From positions 4,340,001-4,404,000 of the forward strand of contig JAIOWQ010000001.1 of assembly GCA_020975405.1 (NCBI GenBank): a DNA stretch of 64,000 nt, given 5' to 3'. The DNA is from Keithomyces neogunnii (Eukaryota; Ascomycota; Sordariomycetes; Hypocreales; Clavicipitaceae). Shown piece by piece: positions 12,565 through 23,696 of this stretch. The translations under genes and the position numbers were made by a program. The notes under the pieces are model-generated. The model saw only the letters and a program-made list of their open reading frames with translations, did no database searches and was not told the DNA's origin. Position 1 is the stretch's first letter; every line of letters begins with the position of its first letter.

Positions 12565-13858
12565 TTACTCCCAGTCATCATCACTGTCATCTCCCTGTTT
12601 AGTGTCTTTGGGGCTATTTGGAGCCTGGCTTGTCTTTCCTGAAGTCGCGCCGACAACGTCATAGCTAGCTTCACTGTCAGCCTGTGACTTCTCGTCATTT
12701 GACTTCCGGGACTCATTCGGCTTGAGAAGGCTATCTGGGCGATGGATAGTCGTGGACGAGGCGCACGAGCTGGGCTTCTGATCAGGCTCTTCGTCCGAGT
12801 CGTCACCCCACCCAACTTCGTCCTCAGCAGAGGCGGCTATAAGGAACAAGATAATTAGTATAGAAAATTTCCTGAACGATTGAGCAGCAAGAAGCAGTAC
12901 CTTTGAGAAGGTCTCGTCGTCTCGACTCTGCGGTTTCAATCCCATGTCTCAGAAAATAGTATCGCTTCCAGAAGTCGGCATATGAAACCTGATCTGGCAC
13001 AAGCTTCTCCATTGTTGTCCTCAGTTCAGGGTACTTGGATAGGTCACCGCTAATATCATTGGTCTTTCTCTCAACGTCAAAATCATTTGCCCAACCATTG
13101 TACTCGTCACCAGTGGGATCTTTGGCAAAGCCATTGACCGACGTATGAATGACATGCATCTGGGCATCGAATCGAGACGTGTGTATGACCCTTTTGCCCT
13201 GTGCGTCCTTGCTCTCGAATAGAATCGTACTGTCTTGAGAAGTCTCATCGGGTGGCGCAACGCTGATGGCATCCCGCAGAAAATCCCGAACATTACTCCC
13301 GAATCGTAACAGCGCTTCATCAGCGGCATCTTCGGCTTTTTGCAAGTCCTTAAGTCTCTTAGCAGCCTCGGCTCGTAGTCGTGACAGGACAGTATCAGAA
13401 TGTTCGTCAGTATTATCCGATGGGCCAGCTCTTGCTTTAGTCGGAGTCGATTGAGTGTCGTCTCCACCCTTGATGCCTTCTGTTGTGGTGGCAGTATTGA
13501 CTGACAGCGAGCGTGTTCGGTTTATTATTGACTCCCGAAGATCTGTAAGGCCCTTTGAGGCATCTTCTCCTACCTCAGCAAGCTCTTTCTGAGCTTGAGC
13601 GTACACAGACTCCCCCTGGATAGTGCTTAGTGTTTGGTGAAGTTGGGGCGGAACATACAAGAGCCTCACCTGTTTCATGACGTTTCCAAGAAAGCCACCA
13701 ATTTTCATACCCCACGCGCTTGAAGAGATAGCCTTATATGCATCTTGCAGATCGTTGTTTAATGAAGACTCTTGCTGGTCTGGCTTTGGGGTTTCATTTG
13801 ACTCCTCCCTATCTTGCGGATACGCATTCTCCTGAATGTGGTCGTAGGCGAGATCCAT
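12565..13858 (-). CDS. BSD-domain protein (Dos2-like)
   Basis: Exons 13858-12901 and 12836-12565 are joined by a 64-bp intron that converts RRRDLLK to RRRDLLKAASAEDEVGWG; the product is 409 residues. An amphipathic N-terminal part (SSAWGMKIGGFLGNVMKQ) precedes a probable coiled coil (VLSRLRAEAAKRLKDLQKAE). The BSD domain ends the structured part, with the characteristic YADFWKRYYFLRHGIE. The tail is acidic and polar and ends DDSDDDWE. The family includes yeast Dos2 and animal BSDC1, whose molecular roles are poorly defined, so no function is asserted. The ATG at 13858 is the first of the open frame. Confidence 0.88.
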
Positions 13859-15289
13859 TGCGCCCCTAGAGATAACAAGTCCTACAGTGTATTATGAAGC
13901 TTGAAATTCCTATTAACCACGGGTTGCTGCTTGAGAATGTGGTGGCCGGGCATGTGATGGAGGAATATTGGCTCGACATGAAGCGTCCCTTCAAACTGCT
14001 TGTCATGCGGTCGGTCCACGGGCTTCCCAAGCGGGGCCCCAATGGTACTGGAGCACAATCACGTGATCTTGTGTATATTCCCTGCCCAGAAGGGCAAAGC
14101 CACATTTGCTGAACGTTCCAGCGCCTAACAAGACATGAACTGTTCCAAGTTCACTCAAGTTGGCAGAACAACCAGCTCACCACAGTGCTCGCAACAACTC
14201 AGCTCGACCTGTTGTCTCATCGTGTTTGTATGCCCTCTTTGCACGGCAGAAACGATCCTTGCACAACGGCCAAGATCTAATAATGGGTGCTCCTTCTTAG
14301 TTGAGCCTGTGAGACACAATTTGTTCCAATGCCAGCTTGACATGGAAAGTAACAAATCTCGTCATGTGCATAAAGTTCGCCAATACCGCCAAGCCCCGCA
14401 TTGTGTACGACAAAAGGCTACTCTATGAAACATTCTCGAATTATTGGAGAGCAAAGCGGGTTGGGGGAATGCGAACCCAATAGTCAATCACATTCTATTC
14501 TTGAGTCAAAATCTCCAGATATTGCAATCTGAAAGCCAGGCGTGAATCATGCCACCACCAACTACCCATGCGGATTGGTTTAATTCCTGGACAGCCGCAA
14601 TCACAGGCCATGATAAGCATGCGAAGTTGGTTAGGAGCAAGGCCATCAAAGCCATTAAACAAGCACAACGATATACCATAGCTGCCATCGATGCAGAAGC
14701 TCAGCCCGCAAAGGAGAATATCGGGGGTGAACTAGCAGCGGGGTTAGAGGGGCGGGGTCAGTCCCTCAAAGACATGTCGATGCCGAATCTATCGCATAGA
14801 CAAACTCAGTTGAGTACTCGAACCTAGGCCGTTTGGTAGTTCGCCAAGCTTTATGGAAACTCGTGAAATCGTCCCTAGACCCTGAAACAGGAACGGCCAA
14901 GTTGCCTGGCGAAAGCTTCTTTGTCTATCCAGGAGGCTAGAGACAGATCTATGCCGTCATACCTGACCTCACAAGGACCCGCTCTGACCAATAGAATAAC
15001 AAGGGCTTGGTGGTCCGGCGCAGACTGCCGCATAATGAACCTAAGACAAAGTGAATAGTATTTAGCTGCAATCCATCCGTTAGTGCAATCCCAGAAATCA
15101 AGGTTACTGGAGATATCATCGGGGTTGTCAGCAAGTTGTCGTCATCTGGTTCCTTGCACCCCCATAGCGATCAGGTGTGGCGCACCACCTTGCACTTGGG
15201 GATGCAACGCGAGTCCCATGCATGTGCGTCGGCATAGGTGCCGAGGGAGATGGTGAATCCAAACTCACAACAACATAACCTTTATCATC
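13859..15289. other. Intergenic, possibly a small orphan frame
   Basis: Between the BSD-domain gene and the Grg-1-like gene no domain-bearing protein is visible. A 92-residue plus-strand frame at 14549-14827 begins with ATG (MPPPTTHADWFNSW) and has an alanine/lysine-rich helix-like middle. It has no recognisable relatives and no clear splice extension, so I do not call it a gene. Confidence 0.4.
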
Positions 15290-15297
15290 TATATAAA
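15290..15297 (+). promoter_or_regulatory. TATA box of the Grg-1-like gene
   Basis: TATATAAA lies 117 bp upstream of the start codon and is followed by a C/T- and CAA-rich leader without ATG except a GATGCATC near 15392. This arrangement fits a highly expressed, strongly regulated fungal gene. The assignment is from sequence and position only. Confidence 0.65.
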
Positions 15298-15413
15298 CCC
15301 TGAAATCGCCCCCTTCCATTACTCCCTATCACAACTATTCCCAACAACCTCAATCCAACCCAAATTCAATACGTAACCAATTCATTTTTCGATGCATCAC
15401 TGCTCATCATACA

Positions 15414-15685
15414 ATGGAGTCTGTCAAGCAAGCCGCCAACTACGTCTCTGAAACAGTTCAGGGTGCTGTCTCTGGTGCTAGCCATGAGACTAACAAGGAA
15501 ATTGCCAAGGACAGCAATGCCAGCCTTGGTACTTGGTAAGACAGCAATCTAACTTGGCAACAAACGAGCAAAGCTAACATGGCATGTGTAGTCTGAATGC
15601 TGCCAAGGATGCCATCGGTGACAAGATTGATCAGAACGCCCATGATGGCAAGGCCGAAGTCCACAAGCAGGCGGCAAAGAATTGA
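15414..15685 (+). CDS. grg-1: Glucose-repressible / clock-controlled small protein (Grg-1/CCG-1 family)
   Basis: A 71-residue protein from exons 15414-15535 and 15592-15685, the same length as Neurospora GRG-1/CCG-1. It reads MESVKQAANYVSETVQG, then SGASHETNKEIAKDSNAS, and after the 56-bp intron LNAAKDAIGDKIDQ and HDGKAEVHKQAAKN. The composition is hydrophilic, alanine/lysine-rich and repeat-like, resembling LEA-type stress proteins. In Neurospora the gene is induced by glucose starvation, light and the circadian clock. Regulation here is inferred from homology and the strong TATA box. The residue at the splice junction is Cys, where I would expect Arg in relatives. Confidence 0.93.
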
Positions 15686-18136
15686 GAGACCTGACTGCCT
15701 GTGATCAAATAACCACCGATATTTATTTCAGAGAGTTGATGATATGGGCGATCATGTTAGTTTTCATGCTGATGGTAAGCGACGATGGAGACAAGCAATA
15801 TGACATTGTGCGAACTCTTCAATGACCTTGGTAGCCCATAATGAAAGCTGTTTATGACTTTATGGTGGTCGATTATGACAACTACTCAATGGGGCCTTTG
15901 ATGTGATATGTGATGTGTGATGTAGTACAATGGCTATTCCTCGTACGCTGCCACGTCGCAATGGTTTGGGGAGGGGGGGAAAATGCTTTCAAAGGACTCC
16001 GTAGCTGCATCAGATATACTGCCATGGCGCCAGAGCTAGCATGGCTCGTTAGTGATACTACGACGGGCGATTTCCTTAGCCGCCATGGGTATTATGCAAG
16101 ACACCCGCTCATGGATTGCTGTTCGGGCCGGGTGGCCGTGACGGATATTACATCACATATCATTCACATCAGTATGAAATTTGACTGTCTCTGGCTAATG
16201 CCGATTTTTGCATATCGGATCGCAGCAGCGTTAAACTTGGAGAGAGGGTGACGCATAATTATGTAGCAGTGCCAGTCAGAACAACAAGTAGCATGATCCA
16301 ACACCATGATGTTGGCGGCAACAAGTCGCTGTAGATGTTGAGACTGTCATCAGTTGGTGTAATTGTAGTCCACAAGGCCAGTGCCAAAGTGGAACATTGA
16401 CAATGACTTTGTGCAGTTTGATCCAATGTTGTCGCTAAAGGCACTTACTGTACATACAACAAAACAGGAGCTCGGCACGCATGCAAAACAGTGCATTCTG
16501 CAGCCTCCCGCATGGCGAAGATCCGACCAAGCGGCATTATATCCAACCATGTATAAGGCACAAAAGATGCATGACAGCGGAATCGTGTAAATCGTTACCT
16601 CGTCGGTTTTTCGCCCTCTGCTATTCCCTCGGTGTCAACTGAACGGGTTGTTGGCGCATCGTGAATATCGCCGGCGAGCGGAGCAAAACTACCTAGGTAC
16701 ATATTTAGCATGTAGCAATTGCCCCGACAAGGACAGTCTGGTCAGAACTCGAGGTGGGGCAGTATTCGGAAAACATGGGCCGTTCAACTACATGGCGCTA
16801 CCACCAATGTGGGCAAGTCCACGACGTACTGGCTGACGGTGCCAAGGTACCAAAATGTATTGAATTATGACTCCGCCTAGAACCGTCAATGTGATCGTGA
16901 AGGCCGAGGACAAAGCTCATCGAAGGGTCCAAACTGTGTGATGAATGCAATGGCATATGTAGTAGGAGCTGCGTGCAAGTTCTCGAGTCAAGTAGGTATG
17001 CTCAGACATCAATCGACTTGCAAAAGTGCGAAGCTCGGTAATAAATGACGGATAGGGCGAGGGCAAAAGTGTCGAGAGCGTGCCGTCTCCTGATGGTGAC
17101 TCATGTGTGGTGCCTGGTACGGTATTTGAACCTTGAGCGACTTTTGCATACCTTCCTGTTGGGCTTTAAGAAGTCACAGTGCATATACAGTGCCAAGAGC
17201 AACGACACGTTGTCAACTTCAAACCTGGAGGCGCCAGGCTTTTGGCAAACCGGAGGCCCTCAACTTCAGAAACAAGGGTCTCTGTTCATTTCCGTATCAG
17301 AAGGCCGTCCAGTCGTCCAATGGTGAGCTGCGCAACACAGTCTCGGCCCACAAGCCGACCTTGCCCCGGAATGTTATTCAGGCCGTTTCCAGGCCCTTCT
17401 CACACGGACCAGCTGAACAAGTTGAATCCCCGCCCTGCCTGAGGCCGGCTTACAAATTCACTTTCAAGCCTTTTGCGATCAGTTCCCAGCGATTCCATAC
17501 CCTCCCCCGCCACATCCAGGCGTTGTGCGTCAGAACGGGTCAGAGTGGCCATCGGCGAGTTTGCATCTTGCAATTCCTACATTGTTCGCCTCGCACCCCT
17601 GAATCTACAACCAGGCGTGCATTTCAGCTTTTCGGTCATCGGCAACAGAATCGACTAGAACAAGACGTTTGGCCTCTGACTCGGGGCAGGCGGTCCTCTC
17701 CTCGTGCACACCCTGCACCGTGCTCAACGTGCCGCATCCCAGCCAGTCCGAACAGTCCGTTGTCCAGCACGCCCTTTGCATTCTGCCTCTCGGACAGCGC
17801 GGCCTTGCATCACTGCCCGCTCTCTGCTCCCGGTAACAACCAAGTCTCGCAGGCAAAGCGAAATCTTGGTGAACAGCAAGCCTTTTTTTTTTTTCAACTC
17901 GGCGCATCGAGCTCGGCTGTTGCCTTTCGTATCTCTGAGCTGTGGCTTGCCTCACAAATCGCTTTTCGGAGTTAAGGTCCAGCCGTGCATAACAGATTGG
18001 ACACCTTGATCTTTCTCGATCTCCCATTCCCTACTACTACCACCTTCGTCTCATTCCTTTCTTTTCCTTACCACCATTCGCAACTCTCGACAACGCCTTG
18101 ATCTTCGTGTTAGGAAAACGTAATCGCCGCGTCGCA
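15686..18136. other. Long intergenic / AP-1 5' leader and promoter
   Basis: No gene is supportable. A long plus-strand open frame (17133-17975) has no ATG at its start and a low-complexity Pro/Arg/Ser composition; it is probably the transcribed leader of the AP-1 gene. The last 230 bp before the AP-1 start lack ATG, contain a 13-T run near 17882-17895 and are C/T-rich, as fungal leaders are. Confidence 0.5.
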
Positions 18137-20069
18137 ATGGCCTCTGGTGCCGATGGAGGCGGCTCTTTGCCACCCAACTTCCTTCTGACCCCGCATCAAC
18201 AAAGTCTACTTTTCGCCGCCCTCAACGCCAACAAGCAGCAGACGTCTGTGTCACCAGTAACCAAGGGCCTATCCTTGTCCCCAAACTCGTTCCAGGGTTC
18301 CCCAATGCAGAGCATGGATAGTACTACCTTCCAAGATAGCCCCTACCTGGACAACATCGATTACGACTTTGGCGATTCGAGCTTCGATTTTTCCTTTGCC
18401 AGCAACGGTGGTGATCAACCCCAGATGGTCGGGGATATTCCCGGGACTGCCAGATCTGAGTCAACCGAGAATGAAGGCCATGAGAAGAGGAGCCACCCAG
18501 ATGATGATGAAGATGAGAGCAGCCCTGGCAATGATTCCAAGAGACGAGAAAGTAGTGAGAAAATCGCTAAAAAGCCCGGCCGTAAGCCTCTTACATCAGA
18601 GCCGACCTCTGTAAGTCTTTTCCCCTCTTAGATCAATCGACCTCAATCAACCCTGCGTCCGGCTTCACAAGGAACATATACGCTCGTACGCACGCACTTA
18701 TGCAGAGATCAGCCTCACTGACATTTCATTGTAGAAGCGCAAGGCGCAGAACAGGGCGGCTCAGCGAGCCTTTCGGGAGCGCAAAGAAAAGCATCTGAAA
18801 GATTTGGAGACCAAGGTTGAGGAACTGGAGAAGGCATCCGATGCCGCCAATCATGAGAACAGCAAACTACGGGCCCAAGTAGATCGCATCACCGCTGAAT
18901 TAAACCAGTACAAGCAGCGGGTTTCTATCATGTCACAGCACAAGGCTCTCCCTCGAGAAAAGCTGCCATTTGGTAATGCTGCTCTCAACAATCTCAGCGA
19001 CGTCAGCTTCCAGTTTGAATTTCCCAAGTTTGGCGCCCTGCCTGGTCCGCCTATCAAGCAACCTTCCTCACACCCACTGAGTCCCCAGCAGAACGGACAG
19101 AAGAACAGCACTGCCCATACCATGAGCACCGACGGCAAGTCGGCCCAATCTGGTGCACAACAGCCGAACCAGGACAACAGCCAATACAAGGAGGACTTCG
19201 GTAAATATGCTGGCATTTTCGCGCCTTCAATGTCCAGCTCAACACGTACCGCATCTCACGCTAGCGTTGATTCTGTTCCTTTCAGTGTTGCGGCCGCTAC
19301 TAGCTCACCTTCAGCATCCTCCAACTCCAATGTCGGCCCCAGCTCGTCCTGTGGCACTTCCCCCGAGCCCTTCACACAGTCTCCTACCAGTTTCAAGCCG
19401 CTTGAAACGTTGACGACTATTGGTGAGGAACAACCTACCACCACAACAGCAAATCAACCCTTTACTCAGTTTGCCAATGTCGACGTCAACAGCCCAAGCT
19501 TTGACTGGCTTGTTCAACAAAATGGCGGTGGCCACTTTGACCCACAGTTGTTTGGCGACTACCGAGAGCCACAAGAAAACATTATTTCCAAGACATCGTT
19601 CGACGACTTCATCTTCAATGAGGGCCTAGATGCGGATTTCTTCACGCCCTATAACCTTCCGTCCACTTCTATGGAGCACGTGCCAAAGAAGAATCTCATT
19701 GCCGAGATTGACGCTCAACAGGAAGCTATTGATGACGATATCGGCAAGAAGAATAATATGAACTGCAACCTAATATGGTACGTCCATCCCAGTACCCAGG
19801 ACTTGATTAGAATGATTCTTACCATTTCACACAGGGAGAAGTTACAAGAATGCCCCAAGGCCCAAAGCGGCGAATTTGACCTGGATGGTCTTTGTTCTGA
19901 ACTCACAAAGAAAGCCACATGCTCAGGTAGCGGCCCCGTAGTTGGTGAAAGGGATTTCGACTCAATTTTGAAAAAGTATATGGGCAAGGACGTATCAGCG
20001 GACTGCATGGCCAATAAGTTGGGCATTTCTGTTAACCCGGAAAAGCCTAACGGTGTTGCGAAGCCATAG
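18137..20069 (+). CDS. yap1: AP-1-like bZIP oxidative-stress transcription factor (Yap1 family)
   Basis: A redox-sensing nuclear activator of antioxidant and detoxification genes. Exons: 18137-18610, 18735-19777, 19835-20069, giving 583 residues. The basic region follows the first splice: KRKAQNRAAQRAFRERKE, with the Yap signature NRAAQRAFR, then a leucine-zipper coiled coil. A single mid-protein Cys lies in SSSCGTSPEP (n-CRD-like). After the second splice (NLIW-EKLQECPK) comes the C-terminal Cys-rich domain with DLDGLCSEL, KATCSGSG and SADCMANKLG, needed for disulfide masking of the export signal. The last intron is 57 bp, in frame and stop-free, so unspliced reading would look like a continuous protein, but homologous spacing supports splicing. 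Start: the ATG of MASGADGGGS; no upstream ATG within 230 bp. Confidence 0.94.
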
Positions 20070-21572
20070 CGACATGTCGCACACCAAGGTCAGATTCATT
20101 CGCTCGATTGCAGCCATTGACAACAGTTGGGCTAGTTTTGTGTACATTGCATGGCTGTACTCTAGGTCGGAGGCACAATGTTGCTTGAGGGCTCCCCTTT
20201 TGCACCCCCCCTTTTTTTTATGTGTGGATGATGGATATGGGAAATCAAGAGCAAGAAGACAATACAAGGATACGGATTTTTTTCGGCGTTTGGGAAATGC
20301 GCTAGGCAGTTCAGGAACGACTGAAACTGCCCAGATGCGGGATGATTAGGCAAGCCAGGGAGGAAACCTTTATGCGTCGCCTCAAATTTCAACTGAGCCG
20401 GCCAAACCGACACTACAGTCTAAAGGGTGGAAGAGTTGTCTGCTCGTGATCCCCAGCTGGCTTTGTCCTACGGCCAAGATTTGTGTAACTGTTTCCTTCT
20501 CCCTGCAACAAGGGAAACAAGATTCGTGGAGGGTTTACCACTGCCGTCATTGTTTGCTGGATATTTGCCAGGTATGGAGTTATATATACTACTGTTCTCT
20601 TCAATTGAGATTTAAATCAGATTTGACTAAATATATGTCACGATTTTGCGCATGAGTTTCACTTGGCTTTATTTAGTTAGACTGCTGGCCTTGATGTGCT
20701 CGCCTTGTTTAGTACATGAGATGTGAACTTGGGAAACAAGTGGCCTATCCTAGTAAAGGTGTTTGCCAACGTGTCAAACACATCGTATCAGGTGTTGGAC
20801 TGAAGACCACAGCAATGACTTTACAGAAGAAGCTGCGCAACACGCCTCTGTCTTTAATCAACCAGTGGCAGGGAAGAAGGCACGATTGGACGACCACGGC
20901 AAAGTTATTTTCGTCAAAATCATTACTGTATTTATTGTTTCATCCTCACACCACTAACCATTGTGGCTCGCTATGTGGCCACCGCTCTGCGTCCAGCAGT
21001 ATACTGGCAAACCTGTTCCGTTCCATACATGTCGATAAATGTATCTGTAAAATGGTCTCTGTCTTGGATACGCCATCCCATGCAAAGAACCAGCAAGACA
21101 TGGTTAATAAAACAAAACAAAAAATTTAAGACAACAAATTTGTGTATGGGATGACGGGAGGTTAGAATTCTGTCCAAGTCTTGTCGTGTAGGCACTCTGC
21201 AAAACAATTCAATACCCGCAGATTCCCAAAGGCTTGTGCACTGCCGGAGAAACAAGGCTCACCAGTGGCCGTGCTGGCGGATGGAACAAGTTAGTCATCG
21301 ATCGATTATTGCTCGCGGCCCTTTGTTCCCCGGCTCTATGTCAAGCCACTCCACGGCCCGTCTCTGCTCCTCACGTCCTGACTTTGTATTTGCAAGGTAT
21401 GAGCTGCGCCCTAGTCACTCATGTCTTTGAGCGCCGGTGAGCTAACATCGATTTCCTTAGCTTGGAGGACCATGGTATGATAGCACCAGCATTTGGTTTC
21501 ACCCTAGCATAGAGCCCCAAATCACCCAAAAGAAACAACAAGAAGCGCCGAGGCCTGCATAGCAGCTAGCAA
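20070..21572. other. Convergent intergenic
   Basis: This holds the 3' ends of the AP-1 gene (plus) and the YANK kinase gene (minus). Short open frames of about 60-137 residues on both strands have no family features. Several AT-rich stretches (20575-20640, 21100-21130) may be 3' processing signals. Confidence 0.45.
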
Positions 21573-23696
21573 CTAGCTGATAACGACTCTTGCTCCTTCT
21601 TTGCCCAACACGCCTCTTTCTTTGGGCCTTGGGCTATTGTTTCTACCTCTTTTGCTTTTCAGAAAACCGAACATGCCGCTTGAGCCTTCAGCTTTAGGAT
21701 CAGCTGGCGCGTTGGCATCAGTGGGTAGAGTAGCATCCTGGCGGGCCAATTCAGACCAGCTTCCGCCGCCATCTAGAGTTACGGAGACACCGCCAGTAGG
21801 ACTGGTCACCCGATTGTTTGTGGGAGGCAGTGCTCGAGAGACATACTCGCTCTGGTATGGAGGCGGCGGTGCGGGGCGCACGGGCCTCCCCTGTCTGTGG
21901 TCGGGGATATGCATTGTGGTCGCTGCTCCACTTGCAGGAATAGGCGTGGCTTCATCTGTTGTGAGAGCCTGGGGACCATTATTGGGCAAAACATTCAGTT
22001 GAGAGTCTTCGGTATTGTTGAGAGATGCCTCCGTTATTCTGTTGAGCATAGTTAGCAGATACGTTCAGGCCGCATGGGGCGGGAATGTAATGGTGCGCTT
22101 CACATACTTCTTGTACGCTACTATCGTGTAATCGAATGGCCTGAAGTCTTTCTCAATCATGCGATACAGTTCGTCTTCCCGAATTTCCTGCTCTGTCGCA
22201 TCTTCTTTTAATCGTTCTCGCGGCTTTTGACGCCGCGCTCGAGCCTCCAGAGGGGCTTCTTCAAGAAGTAATTCTTCAAGGTCGTACGTAGCGTCAAAAT
22301 TGGTTTTGTCAGAGGAGGGTATGAAGATGGGCTCTATTCTCTTCTGCTCAAGAAGGTCAAAGTCAATAGGTCTGAAAAAGTCATTATAAATAAAGCTCTC
22401 CCAGGTAGAGCCCATCCGAGTTTGGGGGTTCGAATCCAGGGCTGCGCGGATAGCATAAAGGCAGGTGAGTGAGACTGGTGGCTGTGTTACTGGATATCTG
22501 GGACTCGAATTCTGGATTTGTTGACTGAGAGTAGATTCGCTGCTGCCGTCAAAAGGACGCTACGGATTGTGTTAGTAATTGACAAGAGAACGGCTGAGGA
22601 AGTCGCATCCACTCCTGCCCAGCGTTTGGCACAGGACGATTTCAAACAAAACGACATGTGCGCTCGACCCATATAACATTCGACTCACCTTATTGTATAT
22701 GCATTCATAGAACAAGACTCCCAGAGACCACCAGTCAGCACAAACGTTGTAACCTTTGCCTGCATAGACCTCGGGTGCCAAATAAGCTAATGTTCCAGAT
22801 TTACTAGTGAGGACCCTTCCGGGAACAACGTCAGATGCCACATTCTGCAAAACGGTCAGCATGGAACTCTCGGGCGCCAAGAAGAGTCCAGTGTCGCATA
22901 CAAAATCAGTCAAATGGACATGCCCATCGGCATCGAGTAACACGTTATCGGGCTTCACGTCTCGGTGGATGATATTTTGGGCGTGGATGTATCGCAATGC
23001 GCATCCAAGTTCAGCAATCCAGAATCGAACAGCCTCCTCGGTAAAGGTTTTTCGAGAAATGTGAAATCGTAGATCGCCTCCGCTCATCAAGTCCACCACG
23101 AGATACCTCGAACTTTGTTAGTCTTCCAACGCAAAGTGCACATCTTGCGGAACTAATCATGGAGGGCTTACATATACTCGATATCCTGGAAGCTGTATCT
23201 CAGATTACAAATAAAGGGGTGATTGACGTATTCGAGCATTCTCCGCTCGCGAATAATGTTACGGACGCTTTCGGATTTGACGACTACACCAGGACCGCGT
23301 CAGCTCGAGTGACGCCAAGAGCTCCTCTTGGTCTCTTACATACCTTCATCCTTTCGAATATATTTCAGCGCAAAGGACAGGCTCGTGTCCTTGCGCTCGA
23401 CAATGCGCACTTTGCCAAAAGCACCTCGGCCGACGACTCGCAACAAGCGGAAGTGACTGAGGTTCACTAGAAACGGGCAGTTAGTCGCTTTACTTTCGAC
23501 CGGAGTTGTTGCTGCTTATAGGCGCAACGACCGCACCAGGGCTGAGGGTTTTGTATTGTCGCGATTGGGTGCAAGGCGCCCAATCGAAGAAGCGAATTTT
23601 CCTGGGATAAAGAGTCGTTCAGTCTTGGGAATGGTTGTGAGCCGTTGACTTACCTTCGCCATTAAGATCGACGGGCTTTCCTTGGCCGTTGCCCAT
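21573..23696 (-). CDS. AGC/YANK-type serine/threonine protein kinase (STK32-like)
   Basis: Seven exons: 23696-23654, 23466-23344, 23283-23172, 23106-22902, 22844-22689, 22559-22108, 22038-21573, giving 518 residues. The N-terminus MGNGQGKPVDLNGE has Gly2 in a context suited to N-myristoylation, so membrane association is likely. The glycine loop VGRGAFGKV, lysine strand FALKYIRKDE, catalytic loop HRDVKPDN (near 140-147) and GTLAYLAPEVY are intact. The magnesium motif is DFN, not DFG, as is typical of YANK kinases. The C-lobe continues LLEQKRIEPIFIP and FDATYDLEELL, matching the YANK C-terminal extension. The tail is Pro-rich and basic (KSKRGRNNS). A 57-bp in-frame intron lies between DF and N of the DFN motif. 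The last exons were joined on phase and branch-site evidence. Confidence 0.93.

Noticed and set aside
14549..14827. A 92-residue frame starting MPPPTTHADWF
   Set aside because: Begins with ATG and is Ala/Lys-rich, but without family resemblance or transcript evidence it cannot be told from chance.
17133..17975. A 280-residue plus-strand open frame upstream of AP-1
   Set aside because: It begins with a non-ATG codon and has a Ser/Pro/Arg-rich composition without domains. It is best explained as the C-rich leader of the AP-1 transcript.
22425..22445. GGTTCGAATCC, resembling a tRNA T-loop
   Set aside because: It lies inside the kinase coding exon (LDSNPQT on the other strand), and no acceptor or anticodon arms fit around it.
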